Shown here: positions 21,421 through 31,413 of the stretch, piece by piece | Numbering within the stretch: the first letter of the stretch is position 1 | How the letters are laid out: each line of letters starts with the position of its first letter | Assembly: GCA_946902985.2 (NCBI GenBank) | Contig: OX336395.1 | Coordinates: forward strand, 12,874,708-12,938,707 | Origin: Meconema thalassinum | Taxonomy: Eukaryota; Arthropoda; Insecta; Orthoptera; Tettigoniidae | Reading direction: 5' to 3' | DNA length: 64,000 bases | Notes under the pieces: generated by a model | The model's input: the letters and a program-made list of their open reading frames with translations, nothing else | Told to the model about the DNA's origin: nothing | Database searches by the model: none | Made by a program: the position numbers and the translations under genes

Positions 21421-21955
21421 CGGAAAGAGGACAGGGTCCGTCCCAAAGGCAATGGAAAAAAGGGGTAAAACCGGACCCGCTCAGGAAACCCTCAGGGTTG
21501 CCAGCTCCTGAACTCACCAGCCATGAGCCCTTGAGGATGTAGCACTATCCAGGGTGCACCAGAAGTGGTGGGGCCACACACACCCTGCCTCCTTGAGGGC
21601 CTTGAGCAGAAGACATGAGATATTAAGAAAAGAAAAAGAAGGCTGACACCTCGAAGAATGAGGCTATCAGGAATGATTAGACAAGGGCCAATTAAGGCGG
21701 GAAAGTGAAAGAATCGCTAGGCCTCGGATACCCTGATACCATCGGGGTCGGAAGAGAACAAGAGTTTGACCAAGGGAGGCTGACAGGAAAGAGAACTGAA
21801 AGGAGCCCGGCACCAGTAAGTAGAAGCAATGCCGGAATCAGCTGGGGTCCCGTGGTCGCAAACCCACCTCCCACAAGTCGTGAGACCCTGGTGGGTGGAG
21901 GGGGGAGGGGGGGGGCAGGTGTGAGAATAGCGTGCTGATTCATCGCGAGGTGACA
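21421..21955. other. GC-rich block inside Helitron-A, possible captured DNA
   Basis: Composition changes abruptly at the end of the last tandem unit, from AT-rich to about 55 percent GC by eye, and returns to AT-rich after about 21960. Both Helitron-A copies have it. Short frames on both strands (for example MKESLGLGYPDTIGVG at 21705) show no family motif and differ in a G run between copies, so I do not call a gene. It resembles a dispersed repeat I think occurs in other insect genomes, but cannot name it. It may be another element's leader captured by the Helitron. Confidence 0.5.
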
Positions 21956-22623
21956 TGAGAGAAATGTCCAGACCCCGCCGTGTTACCTGGTATTGTTGAC
22001 TATGCTGATGTTCATATTGCGTCTTTGCTCAAACCACTGTAGTGTTACGAAAGAATGAGTGATTCACCGGTCAATGTGAATAGGACCGGGAACCCCGAAC
22101 GTCTGTCATCATAATATATCGTCATCATCTGCGATATTCTCAGGTTCGTGCAGCTTGGACCCGAGCAGTACTCGATAAGCTCTTTCACTACACGCATCGA
22201 GTATAGGCCTAAGCCAGAAAATAACGTTCAGACATTGGAAGACATCGAAGGTAGAAATCTGAATTCCCTATATCAGATTTAAAATTACACCATGTTCGTT
22301 CAGTAGTCATTTTTCATTACCTTATTATTATCATAAGGGCAAATGACCTAGATATTACGCCCATTATACCACTAATCACCACACACAATAACTCTTCATC
22401 GCCTGTGAATTTTGAAATATTTATTTCTACCACGGTAGTTTGCAAGTTTGTCGTGTCAATTTAACAGTAGTTTTCATTACCATCCTCATCAAAAGGGCAA
22501 ATGACCTAGATGTTACATCCACTATACTACTAAGTAACACCACAGTCTTCGTCGCCTGCGATTTTTAAAATGTGTATTTCCATTAGTTTGTAAGTTTGAT
22601 ATACCCGTTCAGTAGTAGTCGTA

Positions 22624-22920
22624 TTGACAGGCCATGCCAAAGGAGAAGATATCTTCATTCCCCAAATTCCTATGATCCCTACTGATATGCCTTTTGATTT
22701 CTAGCGACTGCAATTCCCTGAACGTCTTGCATTTGCAATGACCATAAACAAGGCCCAAGGACAGTCGCTCAAGGTAGCAGGCCTTAATCTGGAAAGTCCA
22801 TGCTTCTCTCATGATCAGTTATACGTAGCTTGCTCAAGAGTGGGCACACCTAAACATTTATTTATTTATACACCAGAGGGAAAAACAAGGAATATCGTTT
22901 ATCCTAACGCACTACATTAA
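22624..22920 (+). pseudogene. Helitron helicase (PIF1-like) C-terminus, copy 1, with premature stop
   Basis: The last ~98 residues of the Rep-helicase of autonomous Helitrons, a 5'-to-3' DNA helicase that unwinds the element during rolling-circle transposition. Visible: GHAKGEDIFIPQIPMIP, then [15 protein letters not shown] (motif V region) and [15 protein letters not shown] (motif VI with the arginine), ending NIVYPNALH and a stop. A TAG at 22702-22704 replaces the lysine codon of the second copy. The frame opens only ~20 bases upstream of 22624, with no methionine and no earlier helicase or Rep motifs, so the rest of the protein is gone. Sense orientation agrees with the Helitron ends. Confidence 0.9.
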
Positions 22921-23850
22921 TTTCAATGTTAGCTACAAACATGTTAGTATTTATTAAATAACTGCGAAGTGAGATGAAACATTTCTCTGAAGTTCAACCA
23001 TTACATCGTATATTAGGCCGTGTTACTTTGCGTGTCATCTGTCTAGGATACTATTTAATCTACTGTTACTGTATTCATTTATGTCAATGATCTGGTTCTT
23101 CTTCTTGAGAACCTGTACCGAAACATGTAAGCCGGTCACGTAGAAAATTCACAGCGAGTGTTATGGTATATCGTACATCTCTTTTCTATTTTATTCCTTT
23201 CATTCCTTTAAAGTATCAATTTTTCCCATTCGTTGATAAGTTATATGTGCCAGTAGTCGCTTCTATGTTCATCATCACTATGTAGAAGATGTTTTGCGTC
23301 AGAAGAAAAGGCAACTGGATGCTCAGGAACGTTAACGATATATCGACTGAGAAATCTGGAAGCTTCTCTTGGAGGAATTGCTTCAGACATTTATCGTACA
23401 GTTTAAACCTTAACAAGACGAAACTTTTAACCAGATAGCGATCTAAGTGGGAGCTCTTTGGCAAAAAATAATCAAGTCTTTCCCGAAATGTGAGTCCTAA
23501 AAATAACTTTTTCTATTATTTTCAAAGTTTCATATGTCAGTTATGTAGTAATTTTCAATATCATCCTGATCAGTAGGGCAAATTACCTAGATGTTACGCC
23601 CTCAACGTCATTGGGGGCAAATGACATAGATTTTAAGTTCATTATATTTCTAATCACCACCACATATAGTCTTCTACGACTGAGATGTCACGAATTCTGG
23701 GACCGCTAACGACATATCTCGACTCGGACTGAAGACAAATATCACGAGAATGATCATTATTTTACAGAGCCTTCCCATAGTGACTTAAGTATACACATTG
23801 TCACTGGGCTTGATAATGTAAGAAATGAATACATAAATAATAGTACATTA

Positions 23851-23964
23851 TGCAACGAGCCTATAATGGCTATAATTAAGACACGAGTATTTTTATAAAA
23901 CGAGCGTATGCGAGTTTTATAATTTCCATGTGAGTGTCTTAATTACCATTATAGGCGAGTTGCA
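23851..23964. repeat. long imperfect palindrome in Helitron-A copy 1
   Basis: The arm 23851-23884 (tgcaacgagcctataatgg and on) pairs with 23934-23964 with one 3-base difference. A second inverted pair, ttataaaac (23893-23901) and gttttataa (23914-23922), lies inside the loop. The whole could extrude as a ~114-nt cruciform or fold as a hairpin. Confidence 0.85.
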
Positions 23965-24438
23965 TACGACTGTTTATGTTCGACGATAATTATAAATTTA
24001 TTATATGTTTTAACATAAATATTCATAAATATCTGTTGAGAGTCAGCTACTGGAATTTTGTGATCGCAGAGCGAGCGTTGGGTGTTATATCTCAGCCTTT
24101 CAAGAGCTTTGAACGACCGACGCATGCGCTCTGTGTGCTTGCAATGCCATATGCAAACCATATGTTTACATCTGCCGTCCCTCAGTAATATTGTCACCGG
24201 TGTCAGTTGAAGACAATGCGCTGTGTAGAAATTAGTATTGGTGATTTTAAGGTACAGTGCTATTTCTTGTCTCATATTCGCCAGTTTATTTACGCGAACA
24301 TATGGACGGTGGGTATTCCATGTCGGTAATTTATTATAGTTCGATGTTGCGTTTATGTCCGACATGTTGGATTTTGAGCGCATGCGCGAAGTTATCGTTA
24401 CCTAATTGGTCAATGAACGAGCTCTGATTGGCTGGAGA

Positions 24439-24491
24439 AACTGTATCATAATGGAAAACAGTGTTATAATGACCATCATTATGATACAGTT
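24439..24491. repeat. 15-bp perfect inverted repeat near the Helitron-A 3' end
   Basis: aactgtatcataatg (24439-24453) and cattatgatacagtt (24477-24491) with a 23-base spacer, about 110 bases before the terminus. Possibly a second, distal hairpin aiding termination; function unknown. Confidence 0.8.
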
Positions 24492-24575
24492 ATCTGACAA
24501 ATAATAGTGAGGGTCGAACATAAATATAATTTATGACGTTGAGTGTTAAGGAGACTGAAATATTATCATCATTCC

Positions 24576-24603
24576 ACCGGGCGAAGCCGGGTACTGCTGC
24601 TAG
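24576..24603 (+). terminator. Helitron-A 3' terminal hairpin and CTAG end
   Basis: accgggc, loop gaa, gccgggt (24576-24592; one G-G mismatch in seven pairs), then ACTGCTG and CTAG. This is the transposition end signal of Helitrons, not a transcription terminator. Confidence 0.85.
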
Positions 24604-26769
24604 TCTACTACATAAAGCTCAAATACCACTCACTGACTGACTCACTCATTCATTCATCATGAAATCTCAGAAACCACCGAATGGATTGGAATGAAATTTG
24701 GTATCCAGCTTCCTCAAGGGCCGCAAACGACCACTAAGAAAGGTTTTTTGGATTTTCAGGTTCTAAAGGGGTGTTAAGAGGGTAGACCTGCATTTTATTG
24801 AATAACAATATCTCCCGATTGGTTTCATTGGGGGATGTGATACTCGGCATATAAACTCATCATTAAAAATAAGAAGACATGTGTCTGAGGGTTTTTCGAT
24901 GTGGTGTATATTATGAGGTGAAAGGGGTGAAAAGTGGGGGTTGAAGGATTCCTAACGGAGCGTGTATCTCATAAACGACATAGGCGAGGAGTTTGGAACT
25001 CAGCCGAAAAAAATCAGCATTAAAAATAACTAAACAGGTGTTTGACCGTTTTTTTATAAATCCAATTAAAGGGGCCCATGGGGAGGGGTGAAACGTAATA
25101 TGTCTGAGTGTAAAAATATACATGGCCTATGTTGTAGACTATAACACATTACATCTATTTTGTTTCTTGCTATTTCATCATACGACGAATACTTAAGGAG
25201 TTATTAATGATTTTTTACTTTTTGGCCGGAATTTTGTAAGTCCCAGGAATAACATAAAAAATTGGTTCGAATGAAATTTCAAAAAATATCTTTTTTTTAA
25301 TACTTTAATTATATTTTTCACGTCTTTTAGGGTCCGAAACCAACATGATATTTTGATGGTTTTTTTTCTCCCATGCATTTTTGGTTTCAGGGGATAGAAT
25401 TATTTTCCACTAGGACCGATGCTTATCTACTATATAAAGCTCAAATACCACTCACTGACTGACTCACTCATTCATTCATCACGAAATCTCAGAAACCACC
25501 GAATGGATTCGAATGAAATTTGGTTTCCAACTTCCTCAAGGGCCGCAAACGCCCACCAAGAAAGGATTTTTGGATATTCAGGTTCTAAAGGGGTGTTCAG
25601 GGGGTAGACCTGCATTTCACTGAATAGCAATATCTCCAGATAGGTTTCATTGGGGGATGTGATACTCGGCATATAAACTCATCATTAAAAATAAGAAGAC
25701 ATGTGTCTGAGGGTTTTTCGATGTGATGTATATTATCAGGTGAAAGGGGTGAAAAGTGGGGGGTTAAGGATTCCTAACGGAGCGTGTATCTCTTAAACGA
25801 CATAGGCGAGGAGTTTGGAACTCAGCCGAAAAAATCAGCATTAAAAATAACTAAACAGGTGTTTTTTTAATACTTTTATTATTTTTTTCACGACTTTTAG
25901 GGTCCGAAACCAACATGATATTTTGATGGTTTTTTTCTCCCATGCATTTTTGGTATCAGGTGATAGAATTATTTTCCACTAGGACCGATGCTCATCTACT
26001 ATATAAAGCTCAAATACCACTCACTGACTGACTCACTCATTCATTCATCACGAAATCTCAGAAACCACCGAATGGATTGGAATGAAATTTGGTATCCAGC
26101 TTCTAAAGGGGTGTTAAGGGGGTAGACCTGCGTTTCATTGAATATCAATATCTCCCGATTGGTTTCATTGGGGGATGTGATACTCGGCATATAAACTCAT
26201 CATTAAAAATAAGAAGACACGTGTCTGAGGGTTTTTCGATGTGGTGTATATTATGAGGTGAAAGGGGTGAAAAGTGGGGGGTTGAAGGATTCCTAACGGA
26301 GCGTATCTCTTAAACGACATAGGCGAGGAGTTTGGAACTCAGCCAAAAAAAAAACAGCATAAAAATAACTAAACAGGTGTTTGACCGTTTTTTCCTAAAT
26401 CCAATTTAAGGGGCTCATGGGGAGGGGGAAACGTAATATGTCTGAGTGTAAAATTATACATGGCCTATGTTGTAGACAATAACACATTACATCTTTATTG
26501 TATCTTGCTATTTCATCATACGACGAATACTTACGGAGTTATTAATGATTTTGTACTTTTTGGCCGGAATTTTCAAAGTCCCAGGAATTACATAAAAATT
26601 GATTCGAATGAAATTTCAAAAAATAGTTTCTTTTGATACTTTTATTATATTTTTCACGTCTTTTAGGGTCCGAAACCAACATGATAATTTGATGTTTTTT
26701 TTCTCTCATGCATTTTTGGTTTCAGGATATAGAATTATTTTCCACTAGGACCGATGCTTTATCTATATA
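24604..26769 (+). repeat. satellite: three monomers (822, 569 and 775 bp)
   Basis: Monomers at 24604-25425 (full), 25426-25994 (short: the text jumps from AACTAAACAGGTG to TTTTTTTAATAC, losing ~265 bases) and 25995-26769 (lacking ~73 bases between CCAGCTT and CTAAAGGGG). The middle monomer carries the variants GATTCGAATGAAATTTGG and TTTCCAACTTCC and has an uninterrupted junction, gcttatctactatataaagc. It is therefore an empty-site counterpart for the Helitron-B insertions, whose flanks carry the same variants. Confidence 0.9.
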
Positions 26770-26839
26770 TCTATATATATAAAGCTCAATGTTTGTCTGT
26801 TTGTCTGTTATGTATACAAATCCACACCGTTTCACCGAT

Positions 26840-27257
26840 CTGAACCAAAATTTGTATACTTACCCTTCGGAACCCTGCTGGTAACCCTGTCCACTTGAAA
26901 TTTCCGACAGACCACCCCATTTCCTGCATTTAGGCCCTTTGGCAAACTTCTACACCGTTTCACCTATCCGAACCAAAATTTGTATACCTACCCTTTGCAA
27001 CCCTGCGGGTAACCCTGTCCACTTGAAATTTCGAACAAACCACCCCATTCTCTGGATTTAGGCCCTTTGGCCCAAATCTACACCGTTTCACCGATCAGAA
27101 CCAAAATTTGTATACTTACCCTTTGGTACCCTGCGAGTAACACTGTCTGCTTGAAATTGCGGACAGACCACTCCATTCCCTGCATTTAGGCCCTTTGGCA
27201 CAAATCTACACCGTTTCACCGATCAGAACCAAAATTTGTATACTTACCCATTGGTAC
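26840..27257 (+). repeat. tandem units of Helitron-A copy 2, left of the LTR element
   Basis: Three complete ~123-bp units and part of a fourth, matching 20560-20990. The array resumes at 36880 after the LTR element. Confidence 0.9.
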
Positions 27258-27485
27258 TGTACAATACCCAAGGGGTATGCACCCCTTAGAGATCATCCCC
27301 CCCATCATCTGTCTAAATCTCATAAAAGGCAACCCTTTAAAAGCCTACCCAATATCCATCAATACTATAAGGGCAGCTGGCTACTCCATAAAGCAGCTCA
27401 ACCCTTGCGTAATTATGACACACAGCGACATACTACAAACTGGTTCAACTATGCCACAACGCGCTGACAGAACAGAGGCTAAAGG

Positions 27486-27492
27486 TATAAAA
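27486..27492 (+). promoter_or_regulatory. TATA box of the 5' LTR
   Basis: tataaaagg in a GC-balanced context inside the LTR. The U3/R start would lie about 25-30 bases downstream, near 27517. The 3' LTR copy is at 36235-36241. Confidence 0.6.
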
Positions 27493-27688
27493 GGTGCCTT
27501 AAGTGGGTCACGAGGATCTCTCCATCACCAGTGCTTCGACGAGACAGCCGGAGGCTAACGACAGTGTCAACCGAGGTGAGTCAGTCAGTCAGTGTTCAGA
27601 ATCCTACTTTTGTAACCTAACACCCACAGTTTGTACTCACATTATAACATCACAAGATCCCTTAAAAGGGACTAACAGTTACTCATTG

Positions 27689-27711
27689 CTGACCAATAAA
27701 CACTTGGTCAG
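27689..27711 (+). promoter_or_regulatory. poly(A) signal presented in a hairpin loop
   Basis: CTGACC (27689-27694) pairs with GGTCAG (27706-27711); the 11-base loop starts with AATAAA (27695-27700). The 3' LTR has the same at 36438-36460. This resembles the poly(A) hairpin described in some retroviruses, where the structure tunes use of the 5' and 3' signals. Confidence 0.65.
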
Positions 27712-28131
27712 TCTCTTACACTTGCATTACTGATCTACACTCTTCTTCACGTCCCCACGTCCTTCCTTACTCCCGTCACGGTCAGACGTGACACACCGTA
27801 GTAATAACGCCAACTCAGACGTCCTTGTATTCCTCACAGCGGCTCGCGTGCTCAAAGGAAGCGCGTGCCGAACCGCTGACACTAGCAAGGTGATTATATA
27901 ATAAGTAGCCGGCTGGGCGACTAGTACACCGACCCGCGTGCTAAGGCTACATCCCTTAAACCACATTTACAGTCTTTATAGGAACGCCCCCTAGTTCCTA
28001 GCACACCACAACACACTACACTGGTCAGCTTGCCCTGTCAAGGGGAGCTACCCTTATTTAGGCACAAACCCATAAATTAGTACAGCAACTCTCCCTTTTA
28101 GATCCACCCCCAAATAAGGGATCTAAAACAC

Positions 28132-28148
28132 TGGTGGAGGCGGGGTCC
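28132..28148 (+). promoter_or_regulatory. primer-binding site
   Basis: TGGTGGAGGCGGGGTCC starts one base after the 5' LTR. The initial TGG pairs with a tRNA CCA end as expected. I could not assign the tRNA. Confidence 0.6.
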
Positions 28149-28429
28149 TACGCATAGAGAAAAGGGACTCAACCAACGAGCCCTCGTAGGTAAAACGACC
28201 CCTTCCGTACCGCAAAAAGCCAAGCAAATTAGTGAGAAAATTTTTCCCCCAGACAGAAAGCACCATATTTTTTTTTGGGTGCTCTAAACTAGCTACACAA
28301 GGGAAAGGCTTGATAAATCAACCCCCTAGCCCCATACAGAACCAGAGAGATATAGGAATACACTGGCAAACACGCACAGATTTTTTTTTTCTCTCTATTG
28401 TTACTTTAGGCCCATACACTTCAGGCAGA

Positions 28430-28855
28430 ATGGCACCTCATGAAGAGATTGCAAGCCATGAAGGTAATAGGGGTATGCCAATATTAGTAGCATTATTGTT
28501 CAGATGCCAAGGGCACATACAAGGCCGGCAAACACAAATACGGGCACTCCAAACAAAAATCGGGGCAATACAGGGCAAACAGCCATACACCCCGTCAGAG
28601 GGTAGGACAGCGCGATTAAGATGCGCACATACACTCTTGAATCACATACATGAACACCTCAATAGGTTCCATATACAAAGACACAGAATATACCGACAAT
28701 TAATCACCACACATGGTCCCGTGATAGATAATGCAACCCTCGAGAGAATGAGGGTGCACTACACAAGTTTACACGCCCAATACAGGGAGCTAATTCGCGT
28801 CCAAGCGCTTCTCCAAATAGCGGCCACAAAACAATACAGAGCACAGAAACATTAA
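28430..28855 (+). CDS. ORF1 of the LTR element, unrecognised (141 aa)
   Basis: The first substantial ORF after the 5' LTR, in the position of gag. The ATG at 28430 was chosen because it sits in a good context (GCAGAATGG) just after a polypyrimidine tract and acceptor-like CTTTAG at 28400-28409; the frame is open further upstream but that part is homopolymer-rich. The product starts MAPHEEIASHEGNRG, is basic and Q/R/H-rich, and looks largely helical, with possible coiled-coil stretches (RQTQIRALQTKIGAIQGKQ; LHAQYRELIRVQALLQ). No zinc knuckle or catalytic motif. A gag-like structural role is inferred from position only. Its C-terminal YREL phrase has an echo just upstream of ORF2 (KYRELQANKAIFEF), so the two may once have been one frame or share a duplicated module. 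Confidence 0.5.
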   Translation: MAPHEEIASHEGNRGMPILVALLFRCQGHIQGRQTQIRALQTKIGAIQGKQPYTPSEGRTARLRCAHTLLNHIHEHLNRFHIQRHRIYRQLITTHGPVIDNATLERMRVHYTSLHAQYRELIRVQALLQIAATKQYRAQKH

Positions 28856-28964
28856 TACATTAGTACAGTAATTTGCAAGCAGGCCATGAGCCTCAATAAG
28901 GCAGTACACCCAAATTTGGGACAAATACCGTGAGCTACAAGCCAATAAGGCCATTTTTGAGTTC

Positions 28965-29840
28965 ATGGTAGGGCCATCAGCCCACCCGAGAGAGGACATA
29001 AGCGTGGATACGCTAACTCGACAATTTGCGAGGATGTCCCTCTCGACAAGTACTGCCACGCAGTGGCAGGAGTTCGCCGTGGCCACAGTCCAGGAGACGG
29101 CCAGGTTAGGCTCCAACATACTAAAGAATACATCCTACACAGACACACGTCCTCCAGCTCCGGATCGGAAGGCAATTTTGCCAAGCCGAGGGGAGGAGCC
29201 TAGAACAATCCCCTCGGACCGGATGAACGAGAGGGAGTTGAAGCCAGGACCTTCAATCACACATAATACGACAGAGGGACAACAGGAGGTAACCTCGTCA
29301 TGGGCTGACGACGTAGAGCCTGACCTACCACATATAAAGCCTACATACACTCACACAGATAGGCTAACACAGTGGCAGGAGTCTGCCGTGGCCACGGGCC
29401 AGAAAGCGGACAGGCTACACGACACCACATTGGCAGGACAAAAACAGGCACTTAAGCGGCCCTCACCGCCAGTTCAAAGGGCAAATTTGCCAGAACGGAG
29501 GCGAACACCGGCATTAGTCCCTCAGGATGCACGGTACACGCACATACAGATTAAACAGGCATTACCATACAATACACGGGGATTAGGAAAGGTATTATTA
29601 CCCACCCCACAAAACCTCGCAGTCAAACATACATACACTCCCGCAAAATCTGCTAAGATAGCGCCAAGCGCAATAACGCCCTTAAATACAGGTACATTTA
29701 AACCTATGGACACGCGCTACGGTGGAAGGAGGCCTAAGCTTACTTTGCTAGAAATTCCGCCGGAAGGTAGCAAAGGAACACCCCAGTGGATTTCAAAGGC
29801 CTATAATATCGTAACAGGGCAAAACCCTTCACCTTTCTGA
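28965..29840 (+). CDS. ORF2 of the LTR element, unrecognised (291 aa), with internal repeat
   Basis: Intact from ATG 28965; the frame is open from 28890, after a TGA, so the true N-terminus may lie upstream. The product is hydrophilic, P/T/R-rich and probably largely disordered. It has a clear internal duplication: TQWQEFAVATVQETARL (about residues 33-49) and TQWQESAVATGQKADRL (about 136-152), 103 codons apart, each followed by an ILPSRG/NLPERR-type block. No protease, RT, integrase, CCHC or helicase motif. The intact 291-codon frame in an element that lacks pol suggests it is either useful to the element or simply young. It could be a gag derivative or a captured sequence. Confidence 0.5.
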   Translation: MVGPSAHPREDISVDTLTRQFARMSLSTSTATQWQEFAVATVQETARLGSNILKNTSYTDTRPPAPDRKAILPSRGEEPRTIPSDRMNERELKPGPSITHNTTEGQQEVTSSWADDVEPDLPHIKPTYTHTDRLTQWQESAVATGQKADRLHDTTLAGQKQALKRPSPPVQRANLPERRRTPALVPQDARYTHIQIKQALPYNTRGLGKVLLPTPQNLAVKHTYTPAKSAKIAPSAITPLNTGTFKPMDTRYGGRRPKLTLLEIPPEGSKGTPQWISKAYNIVTGQNPSPF

Positions 29841-31035
29841 GCACTGAAGCTCGAAAGACGATAACGACTTCCACCAAGGCCAAAGAAATAAAATAACATC
29901 ACTTCCCCCATCATAAATGGCCACACAAGTTCTTTCACGCGGGAGATATCAGAAAATAGACCGACAATTACATAGTAAACATAAACTGCGCATTTTTTTT
30001 TCTTTCTCGTATTTTATGTATATACAGGGCAACATGGCCAAATTAGAAGTGAGTAATTTTAAATCCTTCTGTGTTTTTTTTTGGGAACCATGGCATCTTT
30101 CTATTAGGCCATCACTAAGCCAAGTGAAAGACCATCAGGCTTAAGGCCGGAAAGAGATATTTTGAACACAACTTAGGCATAAAATCACAGCATAGAGCTT
30201 AAGGGAGTCTTTCTAAGTAGAAATGACTAGACGTTCTACATTATGGTTCCACAGTTTGACAGATTCTCTTGTTGCGGGCGAAAACCGTAAGCATGGCAAG
30301 AATTAAGAATCTCAAACTAGTTTCAAAAAAAAAAAAATTTTGGGAGGTGTGCTTTAACCAACTAAAAAGCCCAATTGCACACCGGGATGAGACACTGTCA
30401 TTTTGGTGAGTTACAATTACTTTGATAGGCAGGTTTGACTCCCACAGTGCACTGGCTTTGCTCGTGACGTGGATACAAGGGTATCAGTTACGTCTGGCAA
30501 TGGCCTTCCTAAGGTGTACTAGACAGTGTCGGTAGATTCCCCTGAGACGTAACCAGATTACGGTAGTACTTACGTTACCAAATTGGTAAATACTACACTC
30601 AGGTCCCAATCACCATTTTTTTTTCAAAAACATAGTGCTCACGACATAATTTTTAGAGACTAACGCCACCTACTATTATTTTCTTTCAATGTGCTCTCTT
30701 AATGCAGAGCGGGGCATAAATAATTTTTTTTGTTTCACACATTTAGCCCAAGAAAGAAAAATGGCCAAATAAACTATATATATATTTTATACATAGGTAT
30801 ACATAACACAACACTCGGGGACACAAGTGTAGGCAATGGAAGGTTCTTTTGCAGACGGCCAATGCATATGAGATTTCCGAAGTGAAATGCCATGGCCTGT
30901 GGTTTGGATTCCAAGTAGAACGGAAATCCCGTGGCACACGATCTCTAGAAATGGTCACGTTAAACCACAAAATTCCCCTCTTGCCTTTTTATAATGCGAA
31001 GAGCACTAACAGAAAAGCAGGCTGATTAAGAACAC
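29841..31035. other. LTR element interior, no gene; A/T homopolymer runs
   Basis: Nothing coding is recognised. Runs of 8-13 T or A occur near 29991, 30076, 30330, 30616 and 30724. Confidence 0.5.
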
Positions 31036-31413
31036 ATGTTCGGATACACAGCGTTATCGAAACAAGTAAACAAGCGACCGCGCAAGACATTGCAACCCGA
31101 CACCCTCATACTCAGCATTAAAGCAGACGTCAGTGATAAACTGCGAGCCTTACAGACGACAGTTCCCAAAGCACACTGCACGGAATCATTCATAGCCAAC
31201 CTAAGAACCCTATATCTTCAAAATTTACACTACGAGGAGAGGGCAAAAATAAGCAAACTCCTCGCAGGAAGGTATACTAGGGGTTGCGCACAGAAAAACA
31301 CACAGCCCATTTGCCATAGTGTAGGCGGCACAGAAATGGCCACCAAATCTTTACAGACAACCGGCTTCGAACCCATGTCCACACACAAAAACCTCGTACC
31401 GAAAACTAACTAA
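31036..31413 (+). CDS. small ORF in the LTR element interior, unrecognised (125 aa)
   Basis: Starts MFGYTALSKQVNKRPRKTLQ and includes a helical-looking stretch (SFIANLRTLYLQNLHYEERAKISKLLAGRY). The product is basic and has no motif I know. It lies ~1.2 kb after ORF2 and stands alone. It may be a degraded coding remnant, an accessory ORF, or chance; the length is only modestly above background for this composition. Confidence 0.3.
   Translation: MFGYTALSKQVNKRPRKTLQPDTLILSIKADVSDKLRALQTTVPKAHCTESFIANLRTLYLQNLHYEERAKISKLLAGRYTRGCAQKNTQPICHSVGGTEMATKSLQTTGFEPMSTHKNLVPKTN

Larger units (their letters stand above)
20491..24603 (+). mobile_element. Helitron-A, copy 1 (uninterrupted, 4.1 kb)
   Basis: The 5' end is TC at 20491 (20487 equally possible), reading TCTATATATATATATAAAGC then a GTCTGT tract. 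The 3' end is hairpin 24576-24592 (6 of 7 pairs, GAA loop), spacer ACTGCTG, CTAG (24600-24603), host T. Insertion is between A and T. In order it contains seven ~123-bp tandem units, a GC-rich block (21421-21955), a remnant of the Rep-helicase C-terminus in the sense orientation (22624-22920), and palindromes near the 3' end. It derives from an autonomous Helitron but has lost Rep and most of the helicase. Confidence 0.88.
27258..28130 (+). repeat. 5' LTR
   Basis: Starts TGTACAATACCC and ends GATCTAAAACA. It contains a TATA box (tataaaa, 27486-27492) and a poly(A) signal (27695-27700). The same sequence recurs at 36007-36879 with no difference found on reading. Confidence 0.95.

Noticed and set aside
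21692..21956. Overlapping frames on both strands in the GC-rich Helitron-A block
   Set aside because: GC-rich sequence gives long frames by chance; a G-run length difference between the two copies alters the frame and no family motif appears.
23949..24383. 144-codon minus-strand frame conserved in both Helitron-A copies
   Set aside because: The copies are recent duplicates so conservation is uninformative; it overlaps the palindrome and has no recognisable motif.
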